Positions 18,980 through 27,710 of a stretch of 64,000 nt of DNA are shown piece after piece (position 1 is the stretch's first letter; each line of letters starts with the position of its first letter). The translations under genes were made by a program, and so were the position numbers. The notes beneath the pieces are model-generated. The model did not search any database, was not told the origin of the DNA, and saw only the letters and a program-made list of their open reading frames with translations. Origin of the DNA: Gemmatimonadota bacterium (lineage in GTDB: Bacteria > Gemmatimonadota > Gemmatimonadetes > Gemmatimonadales > GWC2-71-9); the NCBI GenBank assembly GCA_003222195.1, contig QHVB01000027.1:1-64000 (forward strand), written 5' to 3'.

Positions 18980-20709
18980 TCACACTGCTGTTAGCGCTGG
19001 CCACGGTGCAAGACACCACCATCGTCATCCATGCGGAAAGCTCCAGCGCGACGCTCGAGGCACGCGCGCTGCCGCGAGTCGTGTCCGAGGAAATCATCCG
19101 GTTCTACAATGCGCCCGGAACCACCCGTCTGGTGGGGCGCACGCGGCTGCCGCGCGGCAACGAGTGGCGCGGGAACGTGGCCGTGCGCAACGGGCCGGTG
19201 CTCGTCGCCGGGCGGGTCCAGGGCTCGCTCGTCGTCATCAATGGCGATCTGGTGTTCGATACCGGCGCCGAGGTCACCGGCGACGTGATCGTGGTCGGGG
19301 GAGTCGTGGACGACTCCGCCAAGGCGCGCATCGGGGGCGAGGTGCGCCAGTATCGCGAGCCGCTGCTGTATCGCCTGCGCAAGGACGGTGACGAGCTGGT
19401 GTACGCGCCGAATCTCCGGGTTCGGCTCTGGAATCCCGGCGCGCAAGTCTCCTGGGGGACGGCGGACTCGCGCTCAGCCCTGACGATCGCGACCGGCGGC
19501 ACATTCAACCGGGTCGAGGGACTCCCGGTCGTGTTCGGCCCGCTATTCGACTGGAAGCTCCAGCGGAATTTCCGGATGCGCGTCGACGCGCTGGGCGTGT
19601 TCCGGTCCGCCGGCGACCTGTCCGACCGGCGGAGCGATCTCGGCTACATGTTCCGCAGTGAGCTGCGCGCTGGAGACGTGCGGCCCGTCGGTCTTGCGTT
19701 GCGCGCATTCGACGTCGTCTCGCCGGTCGAAGACTGGGGTCTCCACAGCGCGGAGATCGGCTGGAGCGCGTTCCTCTTCGGGCGCGATTACCGCGATTAC
19801 TACCTGAACAAGGGTTGGGCGGCGCGCGCCTTCGCGCAACCGGAGCGGCAAATCTCGCTGGCCGTCGAGCTGCGACGTGAGTGGCAGACGAGCGTCGCCA
19901 CTCAGGATCCCTGGACGGTGTTTCGCAATTCCGACAAATGGCGCCCGAACCCGCCGATCGACGAGGGGCATTTCACCACGATCGCCACCAGCGCGGTGCT
20001 CGACGCCCGCAACGATCCCGAAGAACCGACGTCGGGGTGGCTGATCCGGGCGTCGCTCGAGAATTCCCGAAGCACCGACGTCGTGCCGAACCCGGGCGTA
20101 CCCACGGCGGTGCGCGATCCGATTCCCAACCGCTATCGGTTCGACCGCGTGTTTGTCGACGTCAGGAATTACTCCCGCATCAGCCCGGGAGGCCGCGTCA
20201 ACGTCCGGTTCACCGGTGGCGGGTGGATCGGCGGCGATCCGCTGCCCGTGCAGCGCCGCCTCTCGCTCGGCGGCCCCGATCCGATGCCCGGCCATCCGTT
20301 CCGCACCGCGGCCTGCAACAACGCGTTCACCGATCCCACGTTCACGGAAGCGAACGTCGCGGCGTGCGATCGCGTGATCGCGCTCCAGACCGAATACCGC
20401 GGTCATGTGAAGCTCAATTGGAGCTACAACCCCTCGAAGGACGACAAGGCCGAGCGCGTGGAAGGCGGCGGACCCTCGTTCTTCTGGCTCGAAGGTCTCG
20501 ACGTCGTGGTCTTCGCGGATGCGGGCCAGGCGTGGCTCGTGGGGAACGGACCGGGACACGTCCCGGCCGGAAAGCTTCCCGCGTTCTCGAGCTGGCTCGT
20601 CGATGCGGGATTGGGGGTGGATTGGGGTGGATTCGGGGTCTACATAGCCAAGGCGGTCACCACCGGCGAACGGCTGCACTTCACGGTCCGGCTCGATCAT
20701 CGGTTCTAG
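18976..20709 (+). CDS. Predicted outer-membrane beta-barrel protein with bactofilin-like N-terminal domain
   Basis: 577 aa starting in an ATGA overlap with the regulator. After a short exported N-terminus (MITLLLALATVQ), residues of about 50-115 (VAVRNGPVLVAGRVQGSLVVINGDLVFDTGAEVTGDVIVVGG) form short beta repeats like polymer-forming (bactofilin) proteins. The remainder is rich in alternating aromatic strands (RNFRMRVDALGVF, HFTTIATSAVLDARN, RGHVKLNWSYN) and ends in a barrel-type terminal strand with Phe (LHFTVRLDHRF). It resembles Omp85/surface-antigen barrels. Function is not known; linkage to NtrYX and DUF4390 suggests envelope maintenance. Confidence 0.7.
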
Positions 20710-20710
20710 A

Positions 20711-21355
20711 GTGCGTCTTCTGCTGCACTCGTGGGCAGGGCTCGGGCTGATCACCCTGGCCATTGCCGCCCGGCCGCAGCTCGGAGCCGCGCAGTCTCCC
20801 ACGCTTACCGTCACCCTGCAGAACAATCTGCCGCGCGTGCGCAGCACGGGGTTACTCGCCGACGGGAAGTTCGTTGGGTTGATGCGCTCGGGTTTTCCGC
20901 TCCGGCTCCACTACCGACTCGAGCTGTGGCGCGAGCGCTCCAGCTGGTTCGATCAATTCGTACGCGAAGTGACGTGGGACGCTGTCGCCCGCAACGACCC
21001 TCTCGCCGACGACTTCGTGCTCATCCGCCAAGGCGGCGCGGTGAGCCGCTACGCCACCCCCGAGCAGCTCGCGGTGGCGCTCGAAATCCCCTACACCGTC
21101 ACGCTGCGCCCGAGCTCGAGCGCGGGTGGACGGTACTACTTCGTCGCGCGGCTCGAGGTGACGACGTTGAACGATACCGATCTGCAGGAGTTGTCGCGCT
21201 GGCTCTCGGGCGACGTAGGGCCCGCGGTATCAGGCGAGGGGAACATCGGTGCGGCGCTGGCGCGTGGAGCGCAACGCGTGCTGGTCCGGCTTGCGGGATT
21301 GCCGCGGCAGCGGCTGGAGGCCCGGAGTCCTACGTTCCGAACTGGCGGTCAATAG
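20711..21355 (+). CDS. DUF4390-like exported protein
   Basis: 214 aa from a GTG right after the barrel gene's TAG. A signal peptide (GLGLITLAIAARPQLGAAQ) leads into LTVTLQNNLPRVRSTG, PLRLHYRLELWRERSSWFD and a C-terminal LTVTLRP/VTTLNDTDLQELSRWL pattern, matching DUF4390 proteins that often sit beside NtrY kinases. It is probably periplasmic; no catalytic residues are known. Its 3' end overlaps the convergent PCYCGC gene by 26 bases. Confidence 0.7.
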   Translation: MRLLLHSWAGLGLITLAIAARPQLGAAQSPTLTVTLQNNLPRVRSTGLLADGKFVGLMRSGFPLRLHYRLELWRERSSWFDQFVREVTWDAVARNDPLADDFVLIRQGGAVSRYATPEQLAVALEIPYTVTLRPSSSAGGRYYFVARLEVTTLNDTDLQELSRWLSGDVGPAVSGEGNIGAALARGAQRVLVRLAGLPRQRLEARSPTFRTGGQ

Positions 21356-21728
21356 CGGCGCGGATGTCCAGCAGCGACTGACCGCGCCCCGCCATTTCGC
21401 TGGCGAGCCGCGCTTCACCCATGCAGATGTCGCAGGAGGCACCGTGATCGGACTCGAAACAGGTCAGCAACGAGCGATGCCCCGCGTGCTTCGAGCAGTC
21501 GCAATGGCAGTACACACCGTCCAGCGTTCCCGGAGCGCGCCGTGCGGCGGCGTACGCCTCCAGCGCACCCGGATTCCTCGGAATCGCAAAGTCGGGAAGG
21601 ATCTTGTCGGCCGTGATGCCCGGCCGCGGGGTCGGATGACCGGACCCTGTGGCCGGCTGGGTGAGAAACACCACCCCGGCGAGCGCGACCGCGGCCGCGC
21701 CCGTCACCACCCATGGGGTCTTCGCCAT
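21330..21728 (-). CDS. PCYCGC-motif cysteine-rich protein, membrane-anchored or exported
   Basis: 132 aa. An N-terminal hydrophobic segment (VVTGAAAVALAGVVFL) is followed by a Cys-rich domain: YCHCDCSKHAGH with C74, C76 and C78, then C90, C99 and C102 (SCDICMGEA), and a helix QSLLDIRAAIDRQFG. This matches the PCYCGC family of small envelope proteins, probably binding a metal. The ATG at 21728 overlaps the HNH gene stop by one base, so the two are cotranscribed. The usual first Pro-Cys of the motif is replaced by Val-Tyr-Cys. Confidence 0.75.
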   Translation of the reverse strand: MAKTPWVVTGAAAVALAGVVFLTQPATGSGHPTPRPGITADKILPDFAIPRNPGALEAYAAARRAPGTLDGVYCHCDCSKHAGHRSLLTCFESDHGASCDICMGEARLASEMAGRGQSLLDIRAAIDRQFGT

Positions 21729-22276
21729 TAGAGGGCCTCGAGAGTCGCCAGCACATCGGCTCCGTAAAAGAGCCGGATGTACTTCGCCTGCGTCCGCGTG
21801 AGGCGGCGCACGGCCCACGAGAGATGCACGAAATGCGGCTCATGGGGGGCGCGGAGCGGATGCATACCGACTTCCTCGGGCAGCAGGTTCCCCTTGCGGG
21901 TGTTGCAGCTCGAGCAGGCGGTGAGGACGTTGGTCCAGGCGTTCGTGCCGCCGCGGGACAGCGGCACGAGATGATCGCGGGTCAGACACTCACGCTGCCG
22001 CAACTCCTGCTGCGAGCGGCCGCAGAACTGGCAGCGGTAGTTATCGCGGGCAAACAGGAATGTGTTGGTGACTTGGCGACGGAAGCGGCGAGGGACGTGG
22101 ACGAATCGAACCAGGCGGATGACGGCAGGTCGTGGTACCGCCAATCGTTCGCTATGGACCGGCGTTCCCTCGGCCTCGACGACCTCGGCCTTGCCGTCGA
22201 TGACCAGCCGCAGCGCCCGGCGCACGGGCACCATCGTGAGCGGCTCGAACGAAGCATTGAGGGCCAGGCAACGCAC
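21728..22276 (-). CDS. HNH endonuclease-family protein
   Basis: 182 aa. The N-terminal part CLALNASFEPLTMVPVRRALRLV is typical of a widespread group of HNH proteins. The nuclease has CQFCGR and CSSCNTRKGN zinc ligands and the catalytic TRDHLVPLSRGG. Two adjacent GTGs (22279 and 22276) are possible; GAGGAG seven bases before the second favours 22276. Upstream sequence on this strand to argH (22277-22414) is a 138-base gap that should hold the promoter (TATAGC and TATATT boxes are visible). The physiological role is unknown. Confidence 0.87.
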   Translation of the reverse strand: MRCLALNASFEPLTMVPVRRALRLVIDGKAEVVEAEGTPVHSERLAVPRPAVIRLVRFVHVPRRFRRQVTNTFLFARDNYRCQFCGRSQQELRQRECLTRDHLVPLSRGGTNAWTNVLTACSSCNTRKGNLLPEEVGMHPLRAPHEPHFVHLSWAVRRLTRTQAKYIRLFYGADVLATLEAL

Positions 22277-22414
22277 CACGCGTCTCCTCGAAAAAAGACC
22301 GTCTCGACTAATATACGAGGCGGCCCCATATGCTATACCGACGGCCAACTTGCGGCAAGTGTTGCGTTTACGGATGCGGAACAGTGGGCGTTCGGCCTCG
22401 GCGTCAACAACGGT

Positions 22415-23806
22415 TCAAGCGGAGTGAAAAAGCGTGCGGAGTTCTTCGACCTGTTCTTCGACTGATTTGCGGGATGCTCCGCCGGGGGTCGCGCGGCTCT
22501 CCACGCTGTCCTCCCAGCTGCCGAGCTGCGCCAAGGCAGGGCCCAAGGCGGGATGGATTGCACTCGCGGTCTGTGCCGGCACCTGGTCGAGCGGCACCCC
22601 CGCCTGTTCGGCGGCGCGGACCAACCTGCCGATCAATCCGTGACTCTCCCGGAAGGGCACGCCGGCCTGGACAAGGAGGTCCGCGAGATCCGTGGCTCGC
22701 ATGGCGGGATCGAGCGCGGCGGCCATGCGATCAGCATTGACGGTGAGCGTCTCGATCGCGCCGGTCACCGCCGGCAACACCGTCGCCAGCGTGTCGCACG
22801 CATCGAATAGCAGCGCCTTGTCCTCCTGCAGGTCCTTCTGATAGCCGGCGGGAATTCCCTTGAGCGTCGTGAGCAGCGCGACAAAATCGCCCAGCAAGCG
22901 TCCTGCCTTGCCGCGCGCGAGCTCGAAGACGTCGGGATTGCGTTTCTGCGGCATCAGGCTCGAGCCGGTGCTGAAGCTATCGGCGAGGGTGACGAATCCG
23001 AACTCGCCGCTGGCGTACGTGATGAGCTCCGCGCCGAGGCGCGAGAGGTGCGCGCCGGTGAGGGCGATCGCGAACAGCACGTCGGCGACGAAGTCGCGAT
23101 CGCCGGTCGCATCGAGTGCGTTCGCCGAGATCGCGCGGAAGCCGAGCGCTTCTTTCAACAGGACGCGGTCGACGGGAAACCCGGAGCCGGCGAGCGCGCC
23201 GGATCCGAGCGGCATCTCCGCTGTGCGGCGCCGCGCGTCAGCCAGGCGTTGGCGATCGCGCACGAGCGGCCAGGCGTGGGCGAGCAGCACATACGCCCAG
23301 CGCACCGGCTGCGCGCGCTGGCCGTGCGTGTAGCCGGGGAGTATCGCAGCGAGGCCGTCTTTCGCTTTCGCGACGAGCGCGCGGCCGAGCGCGGCGATGG
23401 CGGCGTCGAGCTCATCAATCGCGTCGAGGGTCCAGAGCCGAAGATCGGTTGCGACCTGGTCGTTGCGCGAGCGGCCGGTGTGCAGCTTGCCGGCGACCGC
23501 GCCGACCTCGGCATAGAGCAGCCGCTCGACGAGCGTGTGGACGTCTTCATCGGGTGCACCGACGGCGGCGCCGTCGGCGAGCTTGTCGGCGACGCGATCG
23601 AGACCGCTCAGGAGCTGCGCTTCCTCAGCGGCAGTCACAACCCCCGCCTGACAGAGCGCGTGCACCCACGCTTTGCTCGCGGCGACGTCTTGCGGCCAGA
23701 GCCGGTGATCGACGGGAAGGGAGCGGTTTAACGCATCGAGCGCTTCGCTCGGACCTAGCGCGAAGCGCCCACCCCACATTTTATGCGTGTCAGCTTGCCG
23801 GGACAT
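22415..23806 (-). CDS. argH: Argininosuccinate lyase
   Basis: 463 aa, the normal length. It cleaves argininosuccinate to arginine and fumarate. MWGGRFALGPSEAL is the typical start, SRNDQVATDLRLW holds substrate-binding residues, and the fumarase-superfamily signature GSSLMPQKRNPD holds the catalytic Ser. It starts 17 bases inside the end of argG, so translation is coupled. Start chosen at the ATG at 23806; a second ATG nine codons on is possible. Confidence 0.97.
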   Translation of the reverse strand: MSRQADTHKMWGGRFALGPSEALDALNRSLPVDHRLWPQDVAASKAWVHALCQAGVVTAAEEAQLLSGLDRVADKLADGAAVGAPDEDVHTLVERLLYAEVGAVAGKLHTGRSRNDQVATDLRLWTLDAIDELDAAIAALGRALVAKAKDGLAAILPGYTHGQRAQPVRWAYVLLAHAWPLVRDRQRLADARRRTAEMPLGSGALAGSGFPVDRVLLKEALGFRAISANALDATGDRDFVADVLFAIALTGAHLSRLGAELITYASGEFGFVTLADSFSTGSSLMPQKRNPDVFELARGKAGRLLGDFVALLTTLKGIPAGYQKDLQEDKALLFDACDTLATVLPAVTGAIETLTVNADRMAAALDPAMRATDLADLLVQAGVPFRESHGLIGRLVRAAEQAGVPLDQVPAQTASAIHPALGPALAQLGSWEDSVESRATPGGASRKSVEEQVEELRTLFHSA

Positions 23807-25034
23807 CCGTGCGTTCGGCCTGGAGACCCGCGGCGATCCTGCTGGCGAGCCCGTAGAGCCGGATGAAGCCCTCGGCGTCCTTCTGGTTGTAGACGTTGTC
23901 CTTGCCGAATGTCGCGTACGACGGCTGGTACAGCGCGTACGGGCTTTCGCGGCCGGCGACGATCACGTTCCCCTTGAACAGCTTCAACCGTACCGTGCCC
24001 GTGACGTTCTGCTGCGTCGCGGTGACGAGTGCGTCGAGCGCCTCGCGCTCCGGCGTCCACCAGCGGCCGTCGTAGACGAGATCGGCGTAGCGCAGCGCGA
24101 GCTCGTCTTTCATTCTGAGTGTGCGACGATCGAGGACCATCTGCTCCAGCTCGCGGTGCGCGGCATAGAGCACCGTGCCGCCCGGCGTCTCGTACACGCC
24201 GCGCGACTTCATGCCGACGAGACGATCCTCGACGACGTCGGCGCGACCGACGCCGTGCTCGCCCGCGACTTCGTTCAGCTGCTCGAGCAGCTCGACGGGA
24301 CCGAGCGGCACCGCGTCGACGCTGACGGGATTGCCCTCTTCGAACCCGATCGTCACGACGACCGGCTCGTCGGGAGCCTCGAGCGGATTCTTCGTCATGA
24401 CGAAGATGTGCTCGGGCGCCTCCTGCGACGGATCCTCGAGGATGCCGCCCTCGTGCGAGCAGTGCCACAGGTTGCGGTCGGTGGAGTACGGCTTTTCAGC
24501 GGTCGCCTGCACCGGCACGCCCTTCGCGTGCACGTAGGCGATGAGATCCTCACGGCCCTGGAACTTCCATTCGCGCCACGGCGCGATCACCTGCAGCTCG
24601 GGCGCGAGCGCGGCGTAGGTCAGCTCGAAGCGGACTTGATCGTTGCCTTTGCCGGTGCAGCCGTGCGCCACGGCGTCGGCCCCGATGCGCTGTGCCACCG
24701 CGACCTGATGTGCCGCGGTGAGCGGGCGTGCCATCGACGTGCCGAGGAGATAGGTGCGGGCGTAGATCGCACCGGCGCGCAGCGTGGGGAAGACGAAATC
24801 GCGCACGAATGCTTCGCGCAGGTCTTCGATGATGCAGTCTTCGGCGCCCGACCGCTTGGCTTTCGCGATCAGCCCGTCGAGCTCGGCGAGGCCCTGCCCC
24901 ACATCGGCGGCAAAGCACACGACGCGCGCGCCGTACTGCTCGCGCAGCCAGGGAACGATGGCAGAGGTATCGAGCCCACCCGAATAGGCGAGCACCACGA
25001 GCGGGCCGGTTTGGCCGTTGTGTTGTTTATGCAT
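23790..25034 (-). CDS. argG: Argininosuccinate synthase
   Basis: 414 aa. It joins citrulline and aspartate using ATP. The P-loop-like motif is LAYSGGLDTSAIVPWL; other conserved stretches are DVGQGLAELD, AHGCTGKGNDQVRFEL and RNLWHCSHEGG. Together with argH it forms the last two steps of arginine synthesis. An ARG box overlaps the promoter region directly before the ATG, and argR lies about 2.2 kb upstream on the same strand, so arginine repression is very likely. Confidence 0.97.
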   Translation of the reverse strand: MHKQHNGQTGPLVVLAYSGGLDTSAIVPWLREQYGARVVCFAADVGQGLAELDGLIAKAKRSGAEDCIIEDLREAFVRDFVFPTLRAGAIYARTYLLGTSMARPLTAAHQVAVAQRIGADAVAHGCTGKGNDQVRFELTYAALAPELQVIAPWREWKFQGREDLIAYVHAKGVPVQATAEKPYSTDRNLWHCSHEGGILEDPSQEAPEHIFVMTKNPLEAPDEPVVVTIGFEEGNPVSVDAVPLGPVELLEQLNEVAGEHGVGRADVVEDRLVGMKSRGVYETPGGTVLYAAHRELEQMVLDRRTLRMKDELALRYADLVYDGRWWTPEREALDALVTATQQNVTGTVRLKLFKGNVIVAGRESPYALYQPSYATFGKDNVYNQKDAEGFIRLYGLASRIAAGLQAERTDVPAS

Positions 25035-25077
25035 AGGTGTGAATAAAAATACAGGAGGCTGGCATCGGTTCGCAAGG
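25035..25077 (-). promoter_or_regulatory. argG promoter with ARG box
   Basis: On the + strand TGAATAAAAATACA at 25040-25053 matches the ArgR consensus TGAATWWWWATTCA at 13 of 14 positions. On the minus strand a TATTTT box (25046-25051) lies 11 bases before the ATG, with TTGCGA 18 bases further upstream as a -35. ArgR bound here would cover the -10 and start site. No Shine-Dalgarno is seen. Confidence 0.75.
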
Positions 25078-25139
25078 GTAGGTGTCAGGTGTCTGGTTTC
25101 AGGTCAGCCCAGACACCTGGCACCAGACACCTATCCTAC
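25078..25139. repeat. Inverted heptamer-type array forming a large hairpin
   Basis: Units such as AGGTGTC, AGGTGTC and TGGTTTC on the left are answered by CCAGACACC and ACCAGACACC on the right, giving a long imperfect stem of roughly 20 bases. It begins at the stop codon of the Gfo/Idh gene and ends before the argG promoter. It could act as a terminator or mRNA-stabilising hairpin between the two, though there is no U-tract. Confidence 0.65.
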
Positions 25140-26533
25140 CATCCCCATCCAGTGCGATAGCGCGGTTTGACGTACTCCTCCGGGATGCCGGGCGTCAGCA
25201 CCGCGCCCGTCTGCGGATTGACGTCGATTGGCTGCGCCGTCCGCACCGCGAGATTGCCGAGCAGCACCATCTCCGTGAGCGGCCCGGAGTGGTCCGGAAT
25301 GTTCGAGCCTGCCGGCTTCCCACCCTTGCAGGCGGCGATCCACTCGGCGTAGACGCCCTCGGTCCGGGGATACTTTTGTGGCACCGGATGCGCGGTGACT
25401 TCAGCCTGCTTGGCGCTATCCAGGAGCCGCGGATTCTCGCCGTAAATGCCCGCGATCAGTTTGCCCGAATCTCCGATCCACAATTGCCCGCTGCTGTCGA
25501 ACGGCCAGGCGGCCGGATCGGTGATCTCCTTCGGCCGGGGCGGATAGAGGCTGCCGTCGCGCCACACCACGGTCACGGGCGGACGACTGCCCTTCGCCGC
25601 GAATGAGTACGTGATGCGGGAGCAGGCGGGCGCGGTCTCGGGATACAGTTTGGTCGACTCCGCCTCGATGCGCGTCGGGTAGCCGAGATCGAGCGTCCAG
25701 AACGACGCGTCCATCGAGTGGCACGCGATGTCGCCCAACGCGCCGGTGCCGAAATCCCACCAGCCGCGCCATTTGAACGGCGCATAAGCGGGATTGTAGG
25801 GCCGCTCCGGGGCGGGACCGAGCCAGAGATCCCAATCGAGTGTCGGGGGCGTGGAGTACTGCTCGAGCGGGCGGTCGATCGCCTGCGGCCAGATCGGCCG
25901 GTTGGTCCAGAGCTCCACCTCCCGCACTGTCCCGATCAGGCCCGCCTCCACCCATTCGCGAATCAGGCGCGTGCCTTCTTCGGCGTGACCCTGATTGCCC
26001 ATCTGCGTCGCGACCTTCGACTTGCGCGCCATGTCCTCGAGCTGCTTCACTTCCCAGAGCGTGCGGGCCAGCGGCTTCTGGATGCGGGTGTGCTTGCCGA
26101 GCTTCAGCGCCGTCATGCCGGCGACGGTGTGGGTGTGGTCCGGCGTGGAGACAGTGACGGCGTCGATGTTCTTTCCTTCTTTATCGAGCAACACCCGAAA
26201 ATCCTTGAACCGTTTCGCCAGCGGGAACGCCGTGAACGACTGCGCCCCCTGCCGCTCGTCGACGTCGCACAGCGCGTAGATGTTCTCGGTCTTCCCCACG
26301 CCGCGCACGTCGTTCGCGCCCATCCCGCCCACCCCGATGCACGCGATGTTCAGCTTGTCGCTCGGCGCGAGGCGGGTGCGCCCCCGCGCGCCGAGGACGT
26401 GCGGCGGCACGATCGTGAACGCCAATCCGGTGGCGACGTCACCCACAAACTCGCGCCGCGAAATGGGGTGGGAGTGTAGGGGCGCAGCATGCTGCGCCCC
26501 TACTTTTGGGCCTCTGCGGGACTGTTTGCTCAT
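25136..26533 (-). CDS. Gfo/Idh/MocA-family oxidoreductase, Tat-exported
   Basis: 465 aa. The Tat signal is HPISRREFVGDVATGLAF. The Rossmann fold has LNIACIGVGGMGAND, and the family's EKP-type motif appears as KPLARTLWEVKQLEDMA; later parts read WDLWLGPAPERPYNPAYAPFKWRGWWDFGTGALGDIACHSMD, typical of secreted members. Such proteins keep a bound NAD and act on sugars, including 3-keto intermediates. Residues 11-19 (VGAQHAAPL) before the Tat motif are encoded by a 28-bp palindrome also found in ruvC. The ATG overlaps the DUF1080 stop (ATGA). Confidence 0.9.
   Translation of the reverse strand: MSKQSRRGPKVGAQHAAPLHSHPISRREFVGDVATGLAFTIVPPHVLGARGRTRLAPSDKLNIACIGVGGMGANDVRGVGKTENIYALCDVDERQGAQSFTAFPLAKRFKDFRVLLDKEGKNIDAVTVSTPDHTHTVAGMTALKLGKHTRIQKPLARTLWEVKQLEDMARKSKVATQMGNQGHAEEGTRLIREWVEAGLIGTVREVELWTNRPIWPQAIDRPLEQYSTPPTLDWDLWLGPAPERPYNPAYAPFKWRGWWDFGTGALGDIACHSMDASFWTLDLGYPTRIEAESTKLYPETAPACSRITYSFAAKGSRPPVTVVWRDGSLYPPRPKEITDPAAWPFDSSGQLWIGDSGKLIAGIYGENPRLLDSAKQAEVTAHPVPQKYPRTEGVYAEWIAACKGGKPAGSNIPDHSGPLTEMVLLGNLAVRTAQPIDVNPQTGAVLTPGIPEEYVKPRYRTGWGW
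26476..26503. repeat. Perfect 28-bp palindrome, copy 1 (inside Gfo/Idh gene)
   Basis: The sequence is GTAGGGGCGCAGCA followed by its exact reverse complement. It is read in the frame giving VGAQHAAPL within the n-region of a Tat signal. An identical copy is at 47759-47786. Confidence 0.9.
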
Positions 26534-27252
26534 GGCAGCACTCGAATCTTGATGTTCCGGAAGGCGACCAGATTGCCGTGATCCTGCAAGCCGATGTGAC
26601 CCTGTTTGTTTTTTCCAAAGTGCTGGTGCGGTGCAAACTTGCTCGCCGCAACCTTTGCATCCCAGTCGCGGCTGCCGAACGCGTACTCGACCACTTTCAC
26701 GCCGTTGAGCCACTGCTCCACGTGATTCCCGTTCACCACAAGGCGCACGGCATTCCACTCGTTGGCGGGCTTCACAATGCCGGCCGGTGACGGATAGAGA
26801 TCGTAGGCCGCTCCCGCCGCCGTGAGCCGCGACAGCCCGTCCGGATGCTTGGCGTCATCCAGCACTTGCATCTCGGGCGCGTTCCAGTAGATCGCATCGG
26901 TATCTTCGCTGGCGCGATAGAAGATGCCGCTGTTGCCCGCCGGCTCGATCTTCCATTCCAGCGACAGCTCGAAGTTGCCGAACTGGTCGGTCGTGATGAT
27001 GTCGCCCCCGGCGCCGACACGCGTCAGCGCGCCATCCTGCGCTTTCCATCCGTCGGAGATGGCCGGCTTGCCGTAGTTCCGCCACCCGGCGGTGGTCTTG
27101 CCGTCGAACAGCAGACGCCAGCCTGCGGCTTTCTCCGCATTGGTAAGAGTGTTCTGCGGTGAAGCGTTGGGGGAGGATGGTGGAGGTTGTGATTGGGCTT
27201 TGCAGGCGTCCGGGAGAACAAGCACGGCGAGAAGCGTGAGCAACGGTTTCAT
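26530..27252 (-). CDS. DUF1080 protein (3-keto-disaccharide hydrolase family)
   Basis: 240 aa. An exported N-terminus with Cys17 (LLAVLVLPDAC) is followed by the concanavalin-like DUF1080 domain: GWRLLFDGKTTAGWRNYGKP, GGDIITTDQFGNFELSLEWKIEPAGNSGIFYRA, EMQVLDDAKHPDG and GHIGLQDHGNLVAFRNIKI. The Pfam family is named for 3-keto-disaccharide hydrolysis. It is coupled to argR (ATGA at its start) and to the Gfo/Idh gene (ATGA at its end), which implies these three are expressed together. Substrate unknown. Confidence 0.9.
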   Translation of the reverse strand: MKPLLTLLAVLVLPDACKAQSQPPPSSPNASPQNTLTNAEKAAGWRLLFDGKTTAGWRNYGKPAISDGWKAQDGALTRVGAGGDIITTDQFGNFELSLEWKIEPAGNSGIFYRASEDTDAIYWNAPEMQVLDDAKHPDGLSRLTAAGAAYDLYPSPAGIVKPANEWNAVRLVVNGNHVEQWLNGVKVVEYAFGSRDWDAKVAASKFAPHQHFGKNKQGHIGLQDHGNLVAFRNIKIRVLP

Positions 27253-27710
27253 GCGGGGAGTCCTGCGAGCTCCTGCAGCCGTACCTGGACGGCGCGGCGG
27301 CTTCGCTCGCTGCGAGTGATGACCAGAATGGCATCGTCACCAGCGATGGTGCCGATGATTTCATTCCACCCCGCGCCGTCCAGCGCGAGGGCGAGCGCCT
27401 GCGCCCCACCGGTCGTCGTCTTCAACACGAGCAGGGGTCCGACGCCCTCGGCGGAGACGAGCATGGTGGGGAGTAGCTGCTCGAGGTGCGGGCGAACGCC
27501 CGCACCCCCGCCCTCGGGCGCGGCCGCGTAGTGCGAGCCCCCGTCGGGGGCGGCGACCTTCGCCAATCCCAGCTCGCGGATGTCGCGCGACAGCGTCGCC
27601 TGCGTCACGTTGAAGCCTTCCGCCTTGAGACGCTCCCGCAGCTGTTCCTGGCTGCCGACAGTCTCCCCACGCACGATCCGCAAGATGGCCGCGTGACGCT
27701 GCGTTTTCAT
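27249..27710 (-). CDS. argR: Arginine repressor ArgR
   Basis: 153 aa. The N-terminal winged helix has SQEQLRERLKAEGFNVTQATLSRDIRELGLAKV. The C-terminal arginine-binding, hexamerising domain has WNEIIGTIAGDDAILVI with the conserved GT.AGDD loop. It senses arginine and binds ARG boxes, one of which lies before argG. An internal Gly/Pro/Ala-rich stretch (APDGGSHYAAAPEGGGAGV) links the domains. It overlaps the amidohydrolase stop and the DUF1080 start by four bases each. Confidence 0.95.
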   Translation of the reverse strand: MKTQRHAAILRIVRGETVGSQEQLRERLKAEGFNVTQATLSRDIRELGLAKVAAPDGGSHYAAAPEGGGAGVRPHLEQLLPTMLVSAEGVGPLLVLKTTTGGAQALALALDGAGWNEIIGTIAGDDAILVITRSERSRRAVQVRLQELAGLPA

